This document shows positions 6,262-14,486 of a stretch of DNA of 21,525 bases, in pieces. The position numbers and the translations under genes are program-made. The notes under the pieces are model-generated. The model made no database searches, was not told where the DNA came from, and worked only from the letters and a program-made list of their open reading frames with translations. Numbering within the stretch: position 1 is the stretch's first letter; every line of letters begins with the position of its first letter. This stretch comes from Chloroflexota bacterium (GTDB lineage Bacteria > Chloroflexota > Anaerolineae > Anaerolineales > Villigracilaceae): contig JACPVB010000216.1 of NCBI GenBank assembly GCA_016191985.1, positions 1 through 21,525 of the forward strand, in the 5' to 3' direction.

Positions 6262-7720
6262 AATTTCGCAACGCGATTTGTGGACCATCGCTCTTGCCGT
6301 TTTATTGATTGCGGCAATTTATTTGTTCACAAGTCGCTTCACCTATGCAATCGGTTTTCCACTTGATGACTCCTGGATCCATCAAACCTATGCGCGCAAC
6401 CTTGCGTTGAATGGCGAGTGGGCGTTTCGCCCGGGTATTCCATCCGCTGGCTCCACCGCGCCGTTGTGGTCGGCATTGCTTGCAATCGGATTTTTACTAA
6501 AACTTTCGCCACACATCTGGACTTATTTTCTTGGCATCTTAATTTTATTTGCGCTGGCCGTCCTTTGCGAATGGGCCGCTCGCAAACTTGTAAATTCCTA
6601 TCGCCCACATTTCCCCTGGGTTGGAATCTTCATGGCGTTTGAATGGCATCTCGTTTGGGCGGGGATGTCTGGCATGGAAACCTTGCTGCATGGGTTGATT
6701 GTCACAACCGTGCTCGTCTTGTTGATGACCAACTCGCATCGCTACTTAACCCTGGGTCTGCTCACTGGTCTATCGGCCTGGGTCCGCCCCGATGGTTTGA
6801 CTCTGCTCGGTCCCGTGCTGATGACGATCTCATTTATGAAAGAGGATGTGCGTTCTCGTCTCACAGCCATGATGCGTTATTTTATTGGCTTCGGCTCATT
6901 GTTTGGTTTATATCTGCTGTTCAACCTGGCAATTGGCGGCGCGCCCATGCCGAACACCTTTTATGCAAAGCAAGCCGAGTACGCCGCCTGGCAGTTGCGT
7001 CCCATCACTGAGCGGCTTGGGGAAATGTCCCTACAACTGCTGGTTGGTCCAAGCCTTGTTTTGTTGCCTGGCATTATTGGCTGGTTGGTAAAGTCAATTA
7101 GGGAGCGGATGTGGGGGAGTCTTGCCGCGATGATCTGGTGCTTTGGTTATTTTGCGCTTTACATTTCACGCCTGCCCATGTATCAGCATGGGCGTTATAT
7201 CATGCCTGCCATGCCAATATTTTTTCTCTTTGGTTTGCTCGCCTTTGCGGAATTCGATAAAGGCAAAGTTTTTGCGCGTTACCATTGGGTGGCGCAAACA
7301 CTCTGGCGGGGCGGCATCGCCATGCTTACATTTGGTTTCATCATTCTCGGAGCACGTTCCTACGCACAGGATGTTGCAGTCATTGAAAGCGAAATGGTCG
7401 TCACGGCAAAATGGGTGGCTGAAAATTTGCCCCCCGATGCCATTATCGCTGCGCATGATATTGGCGCTTTGGGATATTTCGACCAGCACGAGTTGATCGA
7501 CCTTGCGGGCCTGATCTCGCCCGAGGTTATCCCGTTCATCCGCGACGAACCTCGTATCGCTATCTTCCTGAACGAAAAAAACGCGGACTATGTGATCGCC
7601 TTTCCAGAGTTTTACCCTGTTTTGTCAGAAGGCCTGGTTGAGGTCTTTACCACTCAAAGCGAATTTACTCACAGACTTAATCAGAAAAATACGGTTGTCT
7701 ATCTGTGGAAAAGCCCATAA
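6230..7720 (+). CDS. Polytopic GT-C-like membrane glycosyltransferase, third type
   Basis: A 496-residue protein with a short polar N-terminus, about ten to eleven hydrophobic helices and a C-terminal soluble domain from about residue 385 (WVAENLPPDAIIAAHDIGALGYF onwards). After the first helix comes GFPLDDSWIHQTYARNLALNGEWAF: the D46-D47 pair sits where the catalytic acid of GT-C enzymes is found, and PSAGSTAPLWSALL follows. I infer a lipid-linked-sugar-dependent glycosyltransferase or related envelope enzyme; the acceptor is unknown. The start overlaps the preceding gene by 32 bases, implying translational coupling. With the two genes before it, it makes a run of three unlike GT-C enzymes. 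Confidence 0.7.
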   Translation: MKHTSSRSTNEISQRDLWTIALAVLLIAAIYLFTSRFTYAIGFPLDDSWIHQTYARNLALNGEWAFRPGIPSAGSTAPLWSALLAIGFLLKLSPHIWTYFLGILILFALAVLCEWAARKLVNSYRPHFPWVGIFMAFEWHLVWAGMSGMETLLHGLIVTTVLVLLMTNSHRYLTLGLLTGLSAWVRPDGLTLLGPVLMTISFMKEDVRSRLTAMMRYFIGFGSLFGLYLLFNLAIGGAPMPNTFYAKQAEYAAWQLRPITERLGEMSLQLLVGPSLVLLPGIIGWLVKSIRERMWGSLAAMIWCFGYFALYISRLPMYQHGRYIMPAMPIFFLFGLLAFAEFDKGKVFARYHWVAQTLWRGGIAMLTFGFIILGARSYAQDVAVIESEMVVTAKWVAENLPPDAIIAAHDIGALGYFDQHELIDLAGLISPEVIPFIRDEPRIAIFLNEKNADYVIAFPEFYPVLSEGLVEVFTTQSEFTHRLNQKNTVVYLWKSP

Positions 7721-7725
7721 TGGGT

Positions 7726-7731
7726 TAAAAT
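7726..7731 (+). promoter_or_regulatory. Candidate -10 element upstream of the response regulator
   Basis: TAAAAT lies six bases after the glycosyltransferase stop and would put the transcript start near 7739, about 40 bases before the chosen ATG. No good -35 was found. The same hexamer recurs near 9600, 18150 and 18974, each before a separate transcription unit. Confidence 0.4.
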
Positions 7732-7779
7732 AGTGCATTGTTTCAAATTCAACCACCACAAAGAGAGAATGGGCTTGGG

Positions 7780-8481
7780 ATGAACCAAATTACCCTACTA
7801 ATTGTCGATGATCACCCCCTGTTCCGCCAGGGCGTTGTGGACGCCTTATCATTGGAACCTGATATGCGCATTATCGCCCAGTCTGCGACAGGGGATGAGG
7901 CACTGGAATTAATCCGCTCCAAGAAGCCGACCATCGCCGTTTTGGATGTCAATTTGCCCGGTATGAATGGTCAGCAGATCACGCATCAAGTGTCCCAGGA
8001 CAGGCTGCCCACTCGTATTATTTTGATGACCGGCTACGACGATGTAGAGCAGGCAATTCACGCTGCGCTTGCTGGTGCGCATGGCTATTGCTCAAAGGAT
8101 ATCGAGCCTCAGTCTCTTTCGCGTATCATTCGCGAAGTTGCAGAGGGTAAATTTGTTTTCGCGAATAATGTCTTCACTCACCGCGAATTGGAACTTTGGG
8201 TGGAGGATAGAATGGAAGGCGCGAGGCGCTCTTACAGCGAACCCGGAACACCCTTCCATCCATTATCAGACCGTGAGATGGAAGTCCTGGCTTGCGTAGT
8301 GCGCGGTATGAGTAATAAAGAGATCGCCTCTTTATTGGGGATCAGCCATCAAACTGTTAAAAATCATGTCACCGCCATCCTGCGGAAATTTGGCGTCGAG
8401 GATCGAACCCAGGCCGTTGTATATGCTTTGAAACGTGGATGGGTAACCTTGAAAGATACCGATATTCGGCCCCTGGAGTGA
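7780..8481 (+). CDS. NarL/FixJ-family (REC-LuxR) response regulator
   Basis: A 233-residue DNA-binding two-component regulator. The receiver domain (about 4-120) has the acidic pair D10-D11, phospho-acceptor D56 in AVLDVNLPGMNG, T84 and K106. After a linker of about 40 residues a LuxR-type helix-turn-helix covers about 161-225 (PLSDREMEVL to KNHVTAILRKFGVEDRTQAV). The histidine kinase begins four bases after its stop, so they are almost certainly partners, and the likely target is the Tad-pilus operon downstream. Start choice: ATG 7780 places the first beta strand normally; an in-frame TTG at 7738 would add 14 residues. A four-codon frame (ATG 7769, ending in a TGA that overlaps the chosen ATG) may couple translation. 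Confidence 0.92.
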   Translation: MNQITLLIVDDHPLFRQGVVDALSLEPDMRIIAQSATGDEALELIRSKKPTIAVLDVNLPGMNGQQITHQVSQDRLPTRIILMTGYDDVEQAIHAALAGAHGYCSKDIEPQSLSRIIREVAEGKFVFANNVFTHRELELWVEDRMEGARRSYSEPGTPFHPLSDREMEVLACVVRGMSNKEIASLLGISHQTVKNHVTAILRKFGVEDRTQAVVYALKRGWVTLKDTDIRPLE

Positions 8482-8485
8482 TTGT

Positions 8486-9493
8486 ATGACGGATAAAGAG
8501 TCCCTGGATTATCAAAGTGAATTGGGAGAAACGCAGCGCGCTTTGCGTGAGGTTACGTTAATGATCGAACAGAGCCAGGGGGAACTGGCCAAGATCACAC
8601 AGCGGAATACGGCAATTTCCTCTCATCTTCAGCAGGCGCAAAAGCAGGGCGCGGCAATTGAAGAGCTAAAAATGGCTTACGAATCCGCTTTGGATGCTCA
8701 ACAGCGCCTTTTTGTTATGCGTGGCCAATTGGAAAAATTACAGAACGACAGGACTCATCTTGAGAAATACAAGGCGGTTTTGGAGGCGATGGTTTCCGGG
8801 GTGAACGAGCCTTCCACGTCTGTTAATCCTGCGGGTGGGACAAAGAGTCAGATGGCCGGCATTGAAATGATCGTTAATGCCCAGGAAGCGGAACGTCAGC
8901 GGTTGTCCCGCCAAATGCACGATGGCCCTGCTCAGGCCCTGTCAAATTTTATCTTGCAGACAGAAATCGCAATGCGCCTCATGGATATTGACCCGTCTCA
9001 GGCAAGGGACGAATTGGGAAATCTGAAGATATCCGCTATGAGCACCTTTCAAAAAGTAAGAAATTTTATCTTTGAGCTTCGCCCGATGATGCTGGACGAT
9101 CTTGGGCTGACCCCCACACTTAAAAAGTACGCTGACGCATTTAAGGAGCAGACGGGATTGGACGTCAGCGTTACTGTCACAGGCATCGAGCGCCGCCTTG
9201 AGCCTTACCTGGAAGTGATGATCTTTCGGGCGGTGCAGGAGTTGCTCGGTAATGCCGCGCGTCACAGCCAGGCTACCTTAATAAAGGTTCAAGTTGACCT
9301 TGGTAACGATCTGATTCGCGTCAGCGTGGATGATAATGGGAAAGGGTTCGACCCTGAAATTTTGAAAGAATCATCCAATTTGGGCCTGAAATTGATTCAT
9401 GAGCGCGCTGAAATGCTGGGGGGAAATTTCGAGGTCGATAGTGCGGCTGGATCTGGAGCAAGAATTACCTTTACAGTGCAGGCAAAAAATTAG
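8486..9493 (+). CDS. DegS-like cytoplasmic sensor histidine kinase
   Basis: A 335-residue kinase with no membrane segment. Residues 1-105 form a long Gln/Glu/Lys-rich region, probably a coiled coil and the sensing module. The HisKA_3 dimerisation domain begins at QEAERQRLSRQMHDGPAQAL, with phospho-acceptor H145 followed by D146-G147. Then comes FELRPMMLDDLGLTPTL, typical of the DegS/NarX group. The ATPase domain shows an N box (QELLGNAARH, N256), a G1 box (VDDNGKGF, 281-288) and a G2-like GLKLIHERAEMLGG. It should phosphorylate the regulator encoded four bases upstream. GGAG overlapping the previous stop codon is a suitable ribosome-binding site. Because it is cytosolic, the signal is probably internal or relayed by a partner protein. 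Confidence 0.92.
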   Translation: MTDKESLDYQSELGETQRALREVTLMIEQSQGELAKITQRNTAISSHLQQAQKQGAAIEELKMAYESALDAQQRLFVMRGQLEKLQNDRTHLEKYKAVLEAMVSGVNEPSTSVNPAGGTKSQMAGIEMIVNAQEAERQRLSRQMHDGPAQALSNFILQTEIAMRLMDIDPSQARDELGNLKISAMSTFQKVRNFIFELRPMMLDDLGLTPTLKKYADAFKEQTGLDVSVTVTGIERRLEPYLEVMIFRAVQELLGNAARHSQATLIKVQVDLGNDLIRVSVDDNGKGFDPEILKESSNLGLKLIHERAEMLGGNFEVDSAAGSGARITFTVQAKN

Positions 9494-9583
9494 TATTTTG
9501 GGGTTTTTCTGCCCTTCTTAACAATTTTGTAGGTCATTATTGTGTGCGAAAACTCCTGTAGTATGTTTTTGCTATTTTTCTTG

Positions 9584-9605
9584 TATAATGAATGTGTTAT
9601 AAAAT
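9584..9605 (+). promoter_or_regulatory. Probable promoter -10 region of the Tad operon
   Basis: The 158-base gap after the kinase gene holds TATAAT at 9584-9589 and an overlapping-type second hexamer TAAAAT at 9600-9605, in an AT-rich context. No convincing -35 was found for either, which would fit activator dependence, for example on the adjacent regulator. Transcripts would start near 9597 or 9613. AGGAGAAG at 9641-9648 is a strong ribosome-binding site for cpaB. Confidence 0.5.
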
Positions 9606-9651
9606 AGTCTGTTAAATTGAAAGATATTTAACTCCATGAGAGGAGAAGATT

Positions 9652-10752
9652 ATGCGTCGTGGTCGAACTTTGATTTTAGTACTTCTGATCATCATAATTG
9701 GCTTGGTGGTGGGGTTTGTAGCTCTGCGCCAGTTTGTCTTTACTCCACAGCCAGAGGAACAACCCGCCTTTGTTGAAGTTTATTACGCTGCCCAAAATAT
9801 TCCACAGGGAGGGCCAATCACTGAAGAAGTACTCCTGACAATGAGCATTCCCCAGGCAAATGTGGTCGAAGTTATGTTTACGAGGGATGAACTATCCTTG
9901 CTCACGAATAATAAAGTGGCAAAGTTCCCTCTCGACCAGGGAGTTGTTATCACCGAATCGATGGTTAGCGACGCATCGGCGGCTGTCCCAATTTCGGGGC
10001 CGCAGTGGGCTTCATTGATTCCACCTGGGATGACAGCCATGTCCATTCCAGCCAGCCGCCTTTCATTGTCCGGGTATGCGATCAATGACGGCGCGCACGT
10101 GAATATCAACGCCTGCCTGCTCTTTGTGGATGTGGATCCATCTTATCAAAGCATCTTACCAAATCTAACTTCTGTGCTAACCGGCACTGGCTTAGGCTCT
10201 GTCAAGGGAGCTGAAGGGACTGGTTTTTCTGTTGAAGGATTGCCAATTCTCTCGCTTGGTGTGGCTTCTGCTGGTTCCGCACAAGGACGATTGGAGTTGG
10301 ACCCTTCGCTTCAGCAGCCCTATTTTGTGGTCCCGTCCGAGGCGCAGCGCCCAAGAATGGTTTGTCAGATGCTGCTTCAGGATGTAGTGGTTATGAAACT
10401 CGGTACTTTCCCGCTGATTCCTTCCGCTTCAGTAACCACCCAGCCTGCAAGCACTGATCCGGAAGCTCAATCACAGGCGCCTGCCCCTCCGGATATTATC
10501 ACTTTGATTGTTACCCCACAGGATTCAATAACGCTTGCATACCTGATGTATACCAACGCTCAGATTTCCATGACTTTGCGAAATCCCGTCGATCAGGCGC
10601 GTCAGGCTACAGAAGCATCCACTTTGCAATTCCTGTTAAGCCAATACAATATACCTGTACCTGCAAAGCTGCCCTATGCAATGCAACCTGCATTAACCAC
10701 GTTGACGTCCCCATTCCTTGCGAACGACACGGTTACAGTTCCGCCACAATAA
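9652..10752 (+). CDS. cpaB: Tad pilus assembly protein CpaB/RcpC
   Basis: A 366-residue protein with one N-terminal membrane helix (residues about 4-27) and an extracytoplasmic body. After the helix, VYYAAQNIPQGGPITEEVLLTMSIPQANV and KFPLDQGVVITESMV form the SAF domain typical of CpaB/RcpC, followed by the larger RcpC domain ending near residue 320. A Pro/Gln/Ala-rich linker (about 262-280) sits inside it. CpaB is a structural assembly factor of Tad pili. In diderm bacteria it works with the secretin; no secretin gene is present here. It is the first gene of the Tad run, with a strong Shine-Dalgarno. Confidence 0.88.
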   Translation: MRRGRTLILVLLIIIIGLVVGFVALRQFVFTPQPEEQPAFVEVYYAAQNIPQGGPITEEVLLTMSIPQANVVEVMFTRDELSLLTNNKVAKFPLDQGVVITESMVSDASAAVPISGPQWASLIPPGMTAMSIPASRLSLSGYAINDGAHVNINACLLFVDVDPSYQSILPNLTSVLTGTGLGSVKGAEGTGFSVEGLPILSLGVASAGSAQGRLELDPSLQQPYFVVPSEAQRPRMVCQMLLQDVVVMKLGTFPLIPSASVTTQPASTDPEAQSQAPAPPDIITLIVTPQDSITLAYLMYTNAQISMTLRNPVDQARQATEASTLQFLLSQYNIPVPAKLPYAMQPALTTLTSPFLANDTVTVPPQ

Positions 10753-10786
10753 AATACAAGCTGTTTTTAACGATTGGATATAACGT

Positions 10787-12028
10787 ATGGCCTCAGATAA
10801 AATTCGGGTTCTTATTGTTGATGATATTGCAGAGACACGTGAGAATGTCCGTAAATTGTTGCAATTTGAGTCCGACGTTGATGTTGCAGGGGTTGCAAGA
10901 TCCGGTAAGGAGGGCATTCAACTTGCACAAGAGTTGGATCCTGATGTCATTTTAATGGACATCAACATGCCTGATATTGATGGCATAACTGCTACAGAGG
11001 AAATTCGCCTGAAATCCCCGCATATTCAGGTCGTGATTTTGTCTGTGCAGGGCGACCAAAATTACATGCGCCGTGCGATGCTGGCTGGCGCCCGGGATTT
11101 TTTGACGAAACCTCCGATGGGGGATGAATTAATCTCTGCCATACGACGAGCCGGAGAAATGGCTCACATGGAACGCATGAAAGGCGCCAAACAGCTTGGT
11201 GTCTCTTCCATGCCTGGCGGATCAGTTTCAATGTCAAGTTTTGCTCCACCCTCAAGGGGAAAAATCATAACTCTCTACAGCCCCAAGGGCGGCACAGGCT
11301 GCACAACGCTTGCGGTTAATTTGGCAATTGCTCTTAACAATGAAGATACACGCACTGTTTTGGTGGACGGTAATTTGCAGTTTGGTGATATCGCAGTTTT
11401 TTTGAATGAACAAGGTAAAAACACAATACTTGAACTGGCGCCCCGGGTGGACGAATTAGAGCCGGATGTTGTTGAAGACATCTTAATCAAGCATGATATG
11501 TCCGGTGTTCGGATACTTGCAGCGCCTCAACGCCCTGAGTTGGCTGAAAAAGTCAGCGCGGAACAGTTCTCCAAGGTCTTACAGTTTTTGCAGGGAATGT
11601 ATGCGTATGTGATAGTTGACACATCCCCTATATTGACGGATGTAATTCTTTCCACTGTTGATATAAGCGATGTGATCGTATTGGTTACCACTCAGGAGAT
11701 ACCCGCCATTAAGAACTGCCGTTTGGTACTTGATTTATTGACCACCATGGGCGTAAATAAAGAGCGGGTTGTGTTCGCAATGAACCGCTATGACAAGCGA
11801 ATTGCCATTACACCGGATCGCGTAAGTGAGAATTTGAAGCATAACGTGTCGGTTGTAATACCCCTCGATGAAAAAGTTGTGATTACCGCTGTGAACCGCG
11901 GCGTCCCATTTATGCTGGATAATAATAAAATGCAGCCTGTTGGAAGGGGAATCTTTTCCCTTGCAGAGGCTATCCGCGCACGACTAAGTGTTTTAGAAGT
12001 GGAAAATGATGCGGCAATTAAGCGTTAA
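10787..12028 (+). CDS. cpaE: CpaE/TadZ-type pilus localisation protein: REC domain plus MinD-like ATPase
   Basis: A 413-residue two-domain protein. Residues 5-125 are a receiver domain with D12-D13, a phospho-acceptor D58 in VILMDINMPDIDG and K108, all intact, so it may truly be phosphorylated. After a Ser/Gly/Pro-rich linker (about 137-157), a MinD/ParA-like ATPase begins at KIITLYSPKGGTGCTTLAVNLA. K167 of the deviant Walker A is kept, but the usual P-loop lysine is cysteine (C172), as in other atypical TadZ/CpaE proteins. VDGNLQFGD (193-201) and the VIVDTSP motif follow. The family places the Tad machinery at the cell pole or other sites. The ribosome-binding site is weak. Confidence 0.88.
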   Translation: MASDKIRVLIVDDIAETRENVRKLLQFESDVDVAGVARSGKEGIQLAQELDPDVILMDINMPDIDGITATEEIRLKSPHIQVVILSVQGDQNYMRRAMLAGARDFLTKPPMGDELISAIRRAGEMAHMERMKGAKQLGVSSMPGGSVSMSSFAPPSRGKIITLYSPKGGTGCTTLAVNLAIALNNEDTRTVLVDGNLQFGDIAVFLNEQGKNTILELAPRVDELEPDVVEDILIKHDMSGVRILAAPQRPELAEKVSAEQFSKVLQFLQGMYAYVIVDTSPILTDVILSTVDISDVIVLVTTQEIPAIKNCRLVLDLLTTMGVNKERVVFAMNRYDKRIAITPDRVSENLKHNVSVVIPLDEKVVITAVNRGVPFMLDNNKMQPVGRGIFSLAEAIRARLSVLEVENDAAIKR

Positions 12029-12039
12029 GGAGATTTCTT

Positions 12040-13491
12040 ATGTCGTTGCTTCGACGTATTGAAAAAGGACAAGGAAGCGGACAGGACGGCGGAACTCCGT
12101 CGCCTGCGCCCCAGCAATCGGGTAGTGGGAGCGGACAAACAGGAGGCGGAGGGGGGGATTCATCCCGTCTATCTTCATTACAGGCAAGGCGCGTCAGTGC
12201 ACCAATTACATCTCCCCAGGCGGGTTCATATTTTGATTTAAAGACAAGGGTTCAAAACAAGCTGCTTGCTGAAATCGATCCTTCCATGGATGTTTCGCGG
12301 ACGGATGAAGTTCGTCGAACCATTCAGGGTTTGTTCGAGCAAATTCTTGTGGAAGAAAATATCGTTCTTTCAAGGCCTGAACGTGCACGCCTGTTTGAAC
12401 AGATTTCCGCTGAAATCCTTGGCCTTGGCCCATTGCAGGCGCTTTTGGAAGATGACACGATCACGGAAATCATGGTAAACGGACCGAAGAATATTTACAT
12501 TGAACGCAAGGGTAAATTGCACCGTGTGCCGGTGACTTTTGAAAGCAACGAGCATTTGATGCGCATCATTGATCGTATTGTGGCGCCCCTGGGTCGCCGT
12601 ATTGATGAATCCAGCCCGTATGTTGATGCGCGTTTGCAGGACGGCTCCCGCGTTAACGCTGTCATTCCTCCCATTTCCCTGGTGGGGCCGGTTTTGACAA
12701 TTCGTAAATTTTCAAAGAACCCAATTACGGTCGAGCAAATGATCCAATTTGGGTCTGTCACGAATGAATCAATTCAATTTTTGAAAGCCTGTGTGGAAGC
12801 TCGATTGAACATCGTTATTTCCGGCGGTACAGGTTCCGGTAAAACCACTCTTTTGAATGTTCTTTCAAGTTTTATCCCTTCTGATGAACGTATTTTGACG
12901 ATTGAGAATGCGGCTGAGCTGCAATTGCGCCAGGAGCATGTGGTCACGCTTGAATCACGCCCACCCAATATTGAAGGACGCGGTGAAATCACAATCCGAG
13001 ACTTGGTAATCAATGCCCTCCGTATGCGCCCAGAAAGAATTATTGTTGGAGAATGCCGCGGTGGCGAGACTTTGGATATGTTACAGGCCATGAACACTGG
13101 TCACGATGGTTCAATGACAACGGCCCATGCCAACTCACCGCGTGATGCGATTTCGCGTATTGAGACCATGTGCCTTATGGCGGGTATGGACCTGCCGATC
13201 CGAGCCATTCGCGAGCAAATTGCTGGGGCGGTGGATGTGATATGCCAGCAGGAGCGTATGCGGGATGGTACGCGTAAAGTGACTACGATTGCCGAAATAA
13301 GCGGTATGGAAGGCGATGTCATTACCATGACCGATATCTTTGTGTTCGAACAAACCGGTATGGAAAATGGCAGAATTGTTGGACGCCTCCGACCGACCGG
13401 GCTGCGCCCAAAATTTATGGATAAGATCGAGGCGGCTGGTATTCACCTGCCTCCATCCATTTTTGGTATTGGCGAGCGCCGCAGGTATTAA
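12040..13491 (+). CDS. cpaF: Tad secretion ATPase CpaF/TadA
   Basis: A 483-residue cytoplasmic hexameric ATPase that powers Tad pilus assembly. Residues 10-42 are a disordered Gly/Ser/Gln linker, then an N-terminal domain (about 65-170) and the type II/IV secretion ATPase core. Visible motifs are Walker A GGTGSGKTT (262-270, K268), the Asp/Glu box LTIENAAELQL (286-296), Walker B region RIIVGECRGGE (333-343) and the His box with H355 and H363 in NTGHDGSMTTAHANS. Length and order agree with CpaF. AAGGAG at 12027-12032 overlaps the stop codon of cpaE and gives well-spaced initiation, so the two are in one operon. Confidence 0.95.
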   Translation: MSLLRRIEKGQGSGQDGGTPSPAPQQSGSGSGQTGGGGGDSSRLSSLQARRVSAPITSPQAGSYFDLKTRVQNKLLAEIDPSMDVSRTDEVRRTIQGLFEQILVEENIVLSRPERARLFEQISAEILGLGPLQALLEDDTITEIMVNGPKNIYIERKGKLHRVPVTFESNEHLMRIIDRIVAPLGRRIDESSPYVDARLQDGSRVNAVIPPISLVGPVLTIRKFSKNPITVEQMIQFGSVTNESIQFLKACVEARLNIVISGGTGSGKTTLLNVLSSFIPSDERILTIENAAELQLRQEHVVTLESRPPNIEGRGEITIRDLVINALRMRPERIIVGECRGGETLDMLQAMNTGHDGSMTTAHANSPRDAISRIETMCLMAGMDLPIRAIREQIAGAVDVICQQERMRDGTRKVTTIAEISGMEGDVITMTDIFVFEQTGMENGRIVGRLRPTGLRPKFMDKIEAAGIHLPPSIFGIGERRRY

Positions 13492-13531
13492 TTGTTTCAG
13501 AAATTAATGTGGATGGTACTTAAGGAATAAG

Positions 13532-14485
13532 ATGACCTGGATCATTATCATTGGCGGCACAATTCTGATCGTCATTTTGATTATTGGCGTTATCGTCTCT
13601 TCGAATAGTGAGCGGGCGCTTGTTGAGGAACGCCTCAGCCAATATCTAGGTGATGATAAAAAGGATATTGATCGCGAAGCACAACGAAGCATATTGACCG
13701 ATTGGGTTTCAAAACGGGTGGAAAAAACCTCTTACGGTGATCGTGTTGCTCGCGAACTGGCGCGCGCAGATTTAAAGTTTAAGGTTGCCGAATATTTCGT
13801 TTTGATCGCGTTTTGCGTTTTGTTGGGCGGGCTTTTAGCCTGGCTGATTGGAAACCGCCATCCTGTTTCCGCTTTGCTGGGGGCGGTTGGGGGAGCTTTT
13901 GCTCCGCGTTTTTATGTTAAACGTCAGCAAAAACAAAGGCTGCAAAAATTCAACGATCAATTGTCCGATATGCTCAACTTGATGGTCAATGGCTTGCGTG
14001 CCGGCTATTCAACAATGCAGGCGATGGAAGCGATCAGCAAGGAATTACCATCTCCCATTAGTGATGAATTTCGCCGGGTGGTCCAGGAAATGCAAATCGG
14101 TATTCCGATGGAAAATGCGCTCGAAAACCTTTTGCGACGTATCCCAAGTGAGGACCTGGATTTTGTGGTCACGGCAATTAACGTCCAGCGTGAAGTTGGT
14201 GGTAATCTTTCCGAAATTTTGGATAATATTTCGTTTACCATTCGTGAGCGTGTCCGTATTAAAGGTGAAGTGCGTGTGCTTACATCCCAGGTGCGTACAT
14301 CGGGAACCGTACTTTCTCTGATCCCTTTCTTTCTTACCATAATTTTATGGTTCCTCAACCCGGACTATTTGTTATCCGTTACTCAAGGTGGGACCTATTG
14401 TACAATTGGTATTGTTTGCGTTGTTCTTGGGTTGATCGGTTCAAGTTACTTTATCATGATGCGGATTGCGGATATCGAGGTGTAG
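13532..14485 (+). CDS. tadB: Tad inner-membrane platform protein TadB
   Basis: A 317-residue membrane protein: an N-terminal helix (about 2-23), a cytoplasmic stretch, two helices (about 88-122), the type II secretion F domain (about 135-265, with LSDMLNLMVNGLRAGYSTMQAMEAISKELPSPISDEF and the REVGGNLSEILDNIS motif), and two final helices. With TadC it forms the membrane base on which CpaF acts. TTAAGGAATAAG directly before the ATG holds a well-placed AAGGA. The next gene begins one base after the stop. Confidence 0.93.
   Translation: MTWIIIIGGTILIVILIIGVIVSSNSERALVEERLSQYLGDDKKDIDREAQRSILTDWVSKRVEKTSYGDRVARELARADLKFKVAEYFVLIAFCVLLGGLLAWLIGNRHPVSALLGAVGGAFAPRFYVKRQQKQRLQKFNDQLSDMLNLMVNGLRAGYSTMQAMEAISKELPSPISDEFRRVVQEMQIGIPMENALENLLRRIPSEDLDFVVTAINVQREVGGNLSEILDNISFTIRERVRIKGEVRVLTSQVRTSGTVLSLIPFFLTIILWFLNPDYLLSVTQGGTYCTIGIVCVVLGLIGSSYFIMMRIADIEV
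14477..14482 (+). promoter_or_regulatory. Ribosome-binding site deciding the tadC start
   Basis: GAGGTG, inside the last codons of tadB, lies four bases before ATG 14487. This favours that ATG over an in-frame TTG at 14466 that would overlap tadB. Confidence 0.6.
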
Positions 14486-14486
14486 C

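Noticed and set aside
10787..11200. Stand-alone response regulator upstream of a separate ATPase gene
   Set aside because: One continuous frame joins receiver and ATPase domains without a stop or internal start signal, so it is a single CpaE/TadZ protein.
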